NCBI GenBank assembly: GCA_934096175.1
Contig: CAKOLG010000002.1
Coordinates: 1-64,000, forward strand
Length of the DNA stretch: 64,000 bases
Source of the DNA: an uncultured Bacilli bacterium
Lineage (GTDB): Bacteria > Bacillota_I > Bacilli_A > RF39 > UBA660
Direction of reading: 5' to 3'
Shown here: one piece after another, positions 60,784-64,000 of the stretch
Layout: every line of letters starts with the position of its first letter
How positions within the stretch are numbered: the first letter of the stretch is position 1
The notes under the pieces: generated by a model
Database searches by the model: none
What the model was told of the DNA's origin: nothing
Seen by the model: only the letters and a program-made list of their open reading frames with translations
Program-made: the position numbers and the translations under genes

Positions 60784-62208
60784 ATGACATTAGAAGATTT
60801 GTTATCAGAAATAGAAAAATATAATCCAGAAGAAATTCCTAGAGTAAAAAAGGCATACGAAATTGCTAGTAAAGCTCATGCTAATCAGTTTCGCGAAAGT
60901 GGCGAACCTTATATTATTCACCCCTTAAACGTTTGCATGAACTTGACCAAGTTCCATGCAGATGGTTCTTCTTTATGCGCTGGTTTATTGCATGATGTAG
61001 TTGAAGATACGGACTACACCCTTGCTGATATAGAAAAATTATTTGGTCATGATATAGCAACTTTAGTTGATGGAGTAACCAAAATAAGTAACTTACATTT
61101 CAATACCAAAGATGATGCAACAAATGCCAATATTCGCCGCCTCATTAATAGTCTTAATGATGACGTTAGAATTATAATCATTAAGTTATGTGATAGATTA
61201 CATAACATGCAAACTTTAAACTTTAAAAAACCTGAAAAACAAAAAAGAAGTGCTGAAGAAACTTTAAATATTTTTGTACCATTAGCATATTTTATCGGTG
61301 CTTTTCGTTTAAAATGTGAACTAGAAGATATTTGCTTATCATACTTAGAACCAGAAATTTATGAATCTTTAAAAAATAAAGTTTCAGAAATCGAAAGAGA
61401 TTATACTGATTGCATTAATGCAGCTGAAAACGAAGTAACAAACTTATTAAATGAAAATCATATAAAATTTAGTTATCGTATTAAATACTTAAATATTTAT
61501 CATTTATATCAAAAAATTAACAAAAAATACAAAATAAGTTCAATCCATGACCTAGTAAATTTTAAAATAATCGTCGATGACGAACAAACTTGTTATCAAG
61601 TTTTAGGCCTAATTCATAAAATATATACGCCAATGAATAATAAATTCAAAGATTACATTGCTTGTCCTAAAACAAATATGTATCGCTCACTTCATACAAC
61701 TGTTTTTGCTCCATATAACCATCTTTTACAATTCCAAATAAAGACTAAAGAAATGGATGAAATAAATACTATTGGTTTGGCAGCATATTGGAAACAATTA
61801 AAAGGTGAAGGAAAATTAAAAATGCAACAAGAGTTAAAATTAAATTACCAATTTTTTAATACTTTGCAAGATTTAAATAATTTAACTATGACAGACCAAG
61901 ACTTCATTGAAAGAGTAAAAAATGAAATATTTACTAACAATATATATGTTTATTCTTTTAGTGGAGAAGTCTTTGAATTACCATTTGGTTCTACAGTAAT
62001 TGATTTCGCATACAAATTACATTCCGATATTGGTAACCATTTATACAAAGCTTACATTAATGGTAAAGAAGTTAAAATAACTCATACACTAAACAATAAA
62101 GACCGTATATTTTTACTAACTAAAGACAATATAGAACCAAATAATTCTTGGTTAGATCATGTAGTAACTTCACATGCTAAAAGAAAAATAAAAGAATACC
62201 TTAAATAG
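60784..62208 (+). CDS. rel: Rel/SpoT-family (p)ppGpp enzyme, shortened, with altered synthetase residue
   Basis: 474 aa against about 730 in long Rel. The hydrolase HD domain is intact (FRESGEPYIIHP, LLHDVVEDTDY, LCDRLHNMQT). The synthetase domain is present (FKDYIACPKTNMYRSLHTTV) but the catalytic Glu of the EVQIRT motif is Gln316 (QFQIKT), and the following AEYGIAAHW block reads NTIGLAAYW. A TGS domain (VYSFSGEVFELPFGSTVIDFAYKLHSDIG) follows; the zinc-finger and ACT domains are missing. It is likely mainly a (p)ppGpp hydrolase. AAGAGGG precedes the ATG. Confidence 0.92.
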   Translation: MTLEDLLSEIEKYNPEEIPRVKKAYEIASKAHANQFRESGEPYIIHPLNVCMNLTKFHADGSSLCAGLLHDVVEDTDYTLADIEKLFGHDIATLVDGVTKISNLHFNTKDDATNANIRRLINSLNDDVRIIIIKLCDRLHNMQTLNFKKPEKQKRSAEETLNIFVPLAYFIGAFRLKCELEDICLSYLEPEIYESLKNKVSEIERDYTDCINAAENEVTNLLNENHIKFSYRIKYLNIYHLYQKINKKYKISSIHDLVNFKIIVDDEQTCYQVLGLIHKIYTPMNNKFKDYIACPKTNMYRSLHTTVFAPYNHLLQFQIKTKEMDEINTIGLAAYWKQLKGEGKLKMQQELKLNYQFFNTLQDLNNLTMTDQDFIERVKNEIFTNNIYVYSFSGEVFELPFGSTVIDFAYKLHSDIGNHLYKAYINGKEVKITHTLNNKDRIFLLTKDNIEPNNSWLDHVVTSHAKRKIKEYLK

Positions 62209-62216
62209 TTTATTTT

Positions 62217-62243
62217 GAAATCAAGCTTCTGATTTCTTTTTTT
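62217..62243 (+). terminator. Rho-independent terminator after rel
   Basis: GAAATCA (62217-62223) pairs with TGATTTC (62230-62236), then Ts. Confidence 0.88.
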
Positions 62244-62291
62244 GTAAATATTATCAAACCTTCTGCATACATTAAATTAGAGGTGAATAAT

Positions 62292-62813
62292 ATGTCTAAT
62301 TATAAAGAGATAGTTACCAAAACTATTGTAGGAAAAGGGAAAAAAACATATTCTAACAATTATACTTTAAAAACAGAACAAACACCCAATACTGTTTTAG
62401 GCTGTTGGATTATCAACCATAAATTTTCAGGAACGAATAATAAAAATGAAGTCGATGTAACAGGTTCTTTTGACGTTAATGTTTGGTATTCTTACGAAAA
62501 TGATTCTAAAACTAGTGTAACAACACGTACATTTACTTACGAAGAAATGATGAAACTACGTGTTAAAGACATAGAATCTTTAAATAACAATAATGAAATA
62601 ATTGTTAGAAGTTTAAAGCAACCTACTGTCCAAGATGTCAAAATAGTTAATGATGAAGTAGAACTAACTATTGAAAAAGAACTTGGAGTAGAAATAGTTG
62701 GTGAATCAAAAGTTAAAATAGCTATTGAAGAAGATGAATTACCATGGGATGATATATATGATGATAAAGGAATTGACGATGTTAAAGAAGATTATATAAC
62801 AGACAATAATTAA
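62292..62813 (+). CDS. cotE: Outer spore-coat morphogenetic protein CotE
   Basis: 173 aa, close to B. subtilis CotE (181). Shared blocks: [79 protein letters not shown] and [15 protein letters not shown], with an acidic C-terminus. CotE builds the outer coat around the developing spore. ATG at 62292 follows AGGTGA; GTG at 62283 is part of that site. Single-gene unit. Sporulation sigma elements are not obvious upstream. Confidence 0.92.
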   Translation: MSNYKEIVTKTIVGKGKKTYSNNYTLKTEQTPNTVLGCWIINHKFSGTNNKNEVDVTGSFDVNVWYSYENDSKTSVTTRTFTYEEMMKLRVKDIESLNNNNEIIVRSLKQPTVQDVKIVNDEVELTIEKELGVEIVGESKVKIAIEEDELPWDDIYDDKGIDDVKEDYITDNN

Positions 62814-62828
62814 TATTGTCTTTTTTTT
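62802..62828 (+). terminator. Terminator overlapping the cotE stop
   Basis: GACAATA (62802-62808) pairs with TATTGTC (62814-62820), then eight Ts. Confidence 0.85.
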
Positions 62829-62865
62829 ATTATTTAAATACCAACTAAATGTTAACCTAAAAAGG

Positions 62866-62894
62866 TTGACACATAAGCTAAAGTTATGTTATAT
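62866..62894 (+). promoter_or_regulatory. Promoter of rpsP-khpA
   Basis: TTGACA (62866-62871), 17-base spacer, TTATAT (62889-62894). The frame that runs through it is not coding. Confidence 0.85.
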
Positions 62895-62925
62895 TAGTAG
62901 CAATCAAATCAAAGGAGGGAAAAAC

Positions 62926-63213
62926 ATGGCTGTTAAATTAAGATTAAAAAGAGGCGGTTCTAAACAAAGACCATTTTATAGAATTGTCGCTTCTGACGCT
63001 CGTAGTCCAAGAGATGGTAGATTTATTGATACAATCGGTATTTATAATCCAATTCCTGAAAACTATGAAGTAAGTATTGATGAAGAAAAAGCATTATATT
63101 GGTTAAATAATGGTGCTCAACCTACAGATACAGTAAAAAGCTTACTTAGCAAAAAAGGTATCATGACAAAATATACTAACAATAAAGCAGAATCTAAAAA
63201 AGAAGGTAAATAA
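62926..63213 (+). CDS. rpsP: Ribosomal protein S16
   Basis: 95 aa 30S subunit protein. [41 protein letters not shown] is the signature region. ATG at 62926 has AAAGGAGGG upstream. The C-terminus ([12 protein letters not shown]) is basic and short. It is followed after two bases by khpA. Confidence 0.97.
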   Translation: MAVKLRLKRGGSKQRPFYRIVASDARSPRDGRFIDTIGIYNPIPENYEVSIDEEKALYWLNNGAQPTDTVKSLLSKKGIMTKYTNNKAESKKEGK

Positions 63214-63215
63214 AA

Positions 63216-63461
63216 ATGGAATTAAAAGAATTTACTGAATATTTAGTTAAAAGCATTGCCAAAGAACCAGATATGGTTAAAGTTCAACAATTTGGTGGTG
63301 AAGACGATGCAACAATTTTAGAAATAATTGTTCATGAAACAGATAAAGGTGCTGTAATTGGTCGCAATGGTAAAATGGCCAATGCTATTCGTACATTAGT
63401 ACAAGCACATGCCTACATCTTAGGCTTGAAAAAAGTGAAAATAAATATTGACTCATTTTAA
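63216..63461 (+). CDS. khpA: KH-domain RNA-binding protein KhpA
   Basis: 81 aa. The KH core is IIVHETDKGAVIGRNGKMANAIRTLVQAHAYI, with GRNGK as the GxxG loop. KhpA binds RNA, often with KhpB/Jag, and affects cell division and elongation in other Gram-positive bacteria. It is co-transcribed with rpsP as usual, but rimM and trmD do not follow; a terminator does. Confidence 0.94.
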   Translation: MELKEFTEYLVKSIAKEPDMVKVQQFGGEDDATILEIIVHETDKGAVIGRNGKMANAIRTLVQAHAYILGLKKVKINIDSF

Positions 63462-63476
63462 TGAGTCATTTTTTTT
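63449..63476 (+). terminator. Rho-independent terminator after khpA
   Basis: TGACTCATT (63449-63457) pairs with AATGAGTCA (63460-63468), then Ts; the stem includes the stop codon. Confidence 0.88.
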
Positions 63477-63547
63477 ATATTGTTTTAAGTACGTTCTTGC
63501 TTTAAATTAATATAAATAGTATAATCTTCTAAGAAGGATTGATAAAA

Positions 63548-64000
63548 ATGGAAAAATATTATCCAAACCACGTTGCAATAATAATGGACGGTAATAGAAG
63601 ATGGGCTAAAAAAAATGGCTTATTGCCTTTAAAAGGTCATCAAAAGGGTTGTGAAAATATTCAATCATTAGTACCCTATATCATAAACAAAGGTGTTAAA
63701 TATTTAAGCATTTTTGCTTTTTCAACTGAAAATTTTAAGCGTTCAACCGAAGAAGTAAAATATTTAATGGATCTTTTTGTTAATTGGTTTAACAAAGAAT
63801 GCGAAAATATTCACAACGAAAATATTAAAATAATTTTTTCTGGGCGAAAAGAAAATTTAAGACCAGACGTTTTAAAAGCAATGGAATACGTTACAGAAAA
63901 AACAAAAAATAATACAAAAGGGATTCTTAACATATGCTTAAACTATGGAGGGCAACAAGAAATTGTTGATGCAACAAAAAAGATTTCTGAGTCCGTAGCC
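63548..64000 (+). CDS. uppS: Undecaprenyl diphosphate synthase (isoprenyl transferase), 5' part
   Basis: The window ends inside this gene; 151 residues are seen of about 230-250. It makes the C55 lipid carrier for cell wall, and for the capsule repeat units of the locus above. The opening HVAIIMDGNRRWAKKNGL has the catalytic Asp and Gly-Asn-Arg-Arg-Trp; FAFSTENFKRS and ICLNYGGQQEIVDATKKI are further family blocks. AAGGATTGATAAA lies before the ATG at 63548. Confidence 0.95.
   Translation, partial: MEKYYPNHVAIIMDGNRRWAKKNGLLPLKGHQKGCENIQSLVPYIINKGVKYLSIFAFSTENFKRSTEEVKYLMDLFVNWFNKECENIHNENIKIIFSGRKENLRPDVLKAMEYVTEKTKNNTKGILNICLNYGGQQEIVDATKKISESVA

Overview
The window is strongly AT-rich and gene-dense, and almost everything lies on the + strand. 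TGG is the Trp codon and TGA serves as a stop (for example at 5586-5588 and 27509-27511), so the standard bacterial code applies. Leaderless small operons with AGGTG/GGAGG ribosome binding sites, sigma-A promoters of TTGACA-N17-TATAAT type, hairpin-plus-T-run terminators, a T-box leader, SpoVS, CotE, RNase J, SufB, CpsBCD-type capsule regulation and SipW-type surface proteins all point to a Gram-positive Bacillota. I infer an anaerobic, host-associated Bacilli lineage near Erysipelotrichia/RF39-like groups. SpoVS plus CotE suggest a spore former or a descendant of one. I see no insertion sequence, prophage, CRISPR array or transposase, and no gene-free stretch longer than about 235 bases.

Layout. 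1-60 is the 3' end of a 5S rRNA, so an rRNA operon lies to the left. 143-5588 holds an unknown gene, a pyrimidine salvage operon (cdd, udp, a membrane thioredoxin-like protein), a Bax-inhibitor-like membrane protein, and an operon of a CsoR-family regulator, mnmA and a VanY-like peptidase. 5627-8681 holds tRNA-Glu(CUC), a metallophosphoesterase, and gltX behind a T-box. 8798-12856 is a very large leucine-rich-repeat surface protein. 13682-27511 is a complete Wzy-type capsule/exopolysaccharide locus: chain-length and tyrosine-kinase/phosphatase regulators (CpsC, D, B), initiating sugar transferase, two GT4 and one GT2 glycosyltransferases, two pyruvyl transferases (one fused to an iron-sulfur/FrhB-like reductase), a hexapeptide acetyltransferase, an EpsG-like polymerase, a flippase and a membrane O-acyltransferase. 

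27596-46700 is mostly housekeeping: an M14 peptidase, a cold-shock protein, VanZ-like and tiny membrane proteins, tRNA-Arg(CCU), a SipW-type surface protein, galE, a CobW-type metal chaperone with a His/Cys tandem repeat, gpmI, PIG-L/YfhO-type envelope glycan proteins, a HAD phosphatase, an rRNA methyltransferase, a PP2C phosphatase, and the NifU-like/GGGtGRT pair. 46742-64000 carries an amidase, spoVS, pta, a stand-alone sufB, ssb, several unknown genes, an RNase J with a degraded metal site, two surface proteins, a HIT protein, a shortened Rel stringent-response enzyme with a changed synthetase residue, cotE, rpsP-khpA and the start of uppS.

Most worth a second look: the pyruvyl transferase/FrhB fusion, the Rel protein with a Gln at the synthetase Glu, the NifU-like/GGGtGRT pair, the metal-site-poor CsoR protein with a clean palindromic operator in front of mnmA, the degraded RNase J, the lone SufB, and the paired 21-bp inverted hairpins at 55959-56108.
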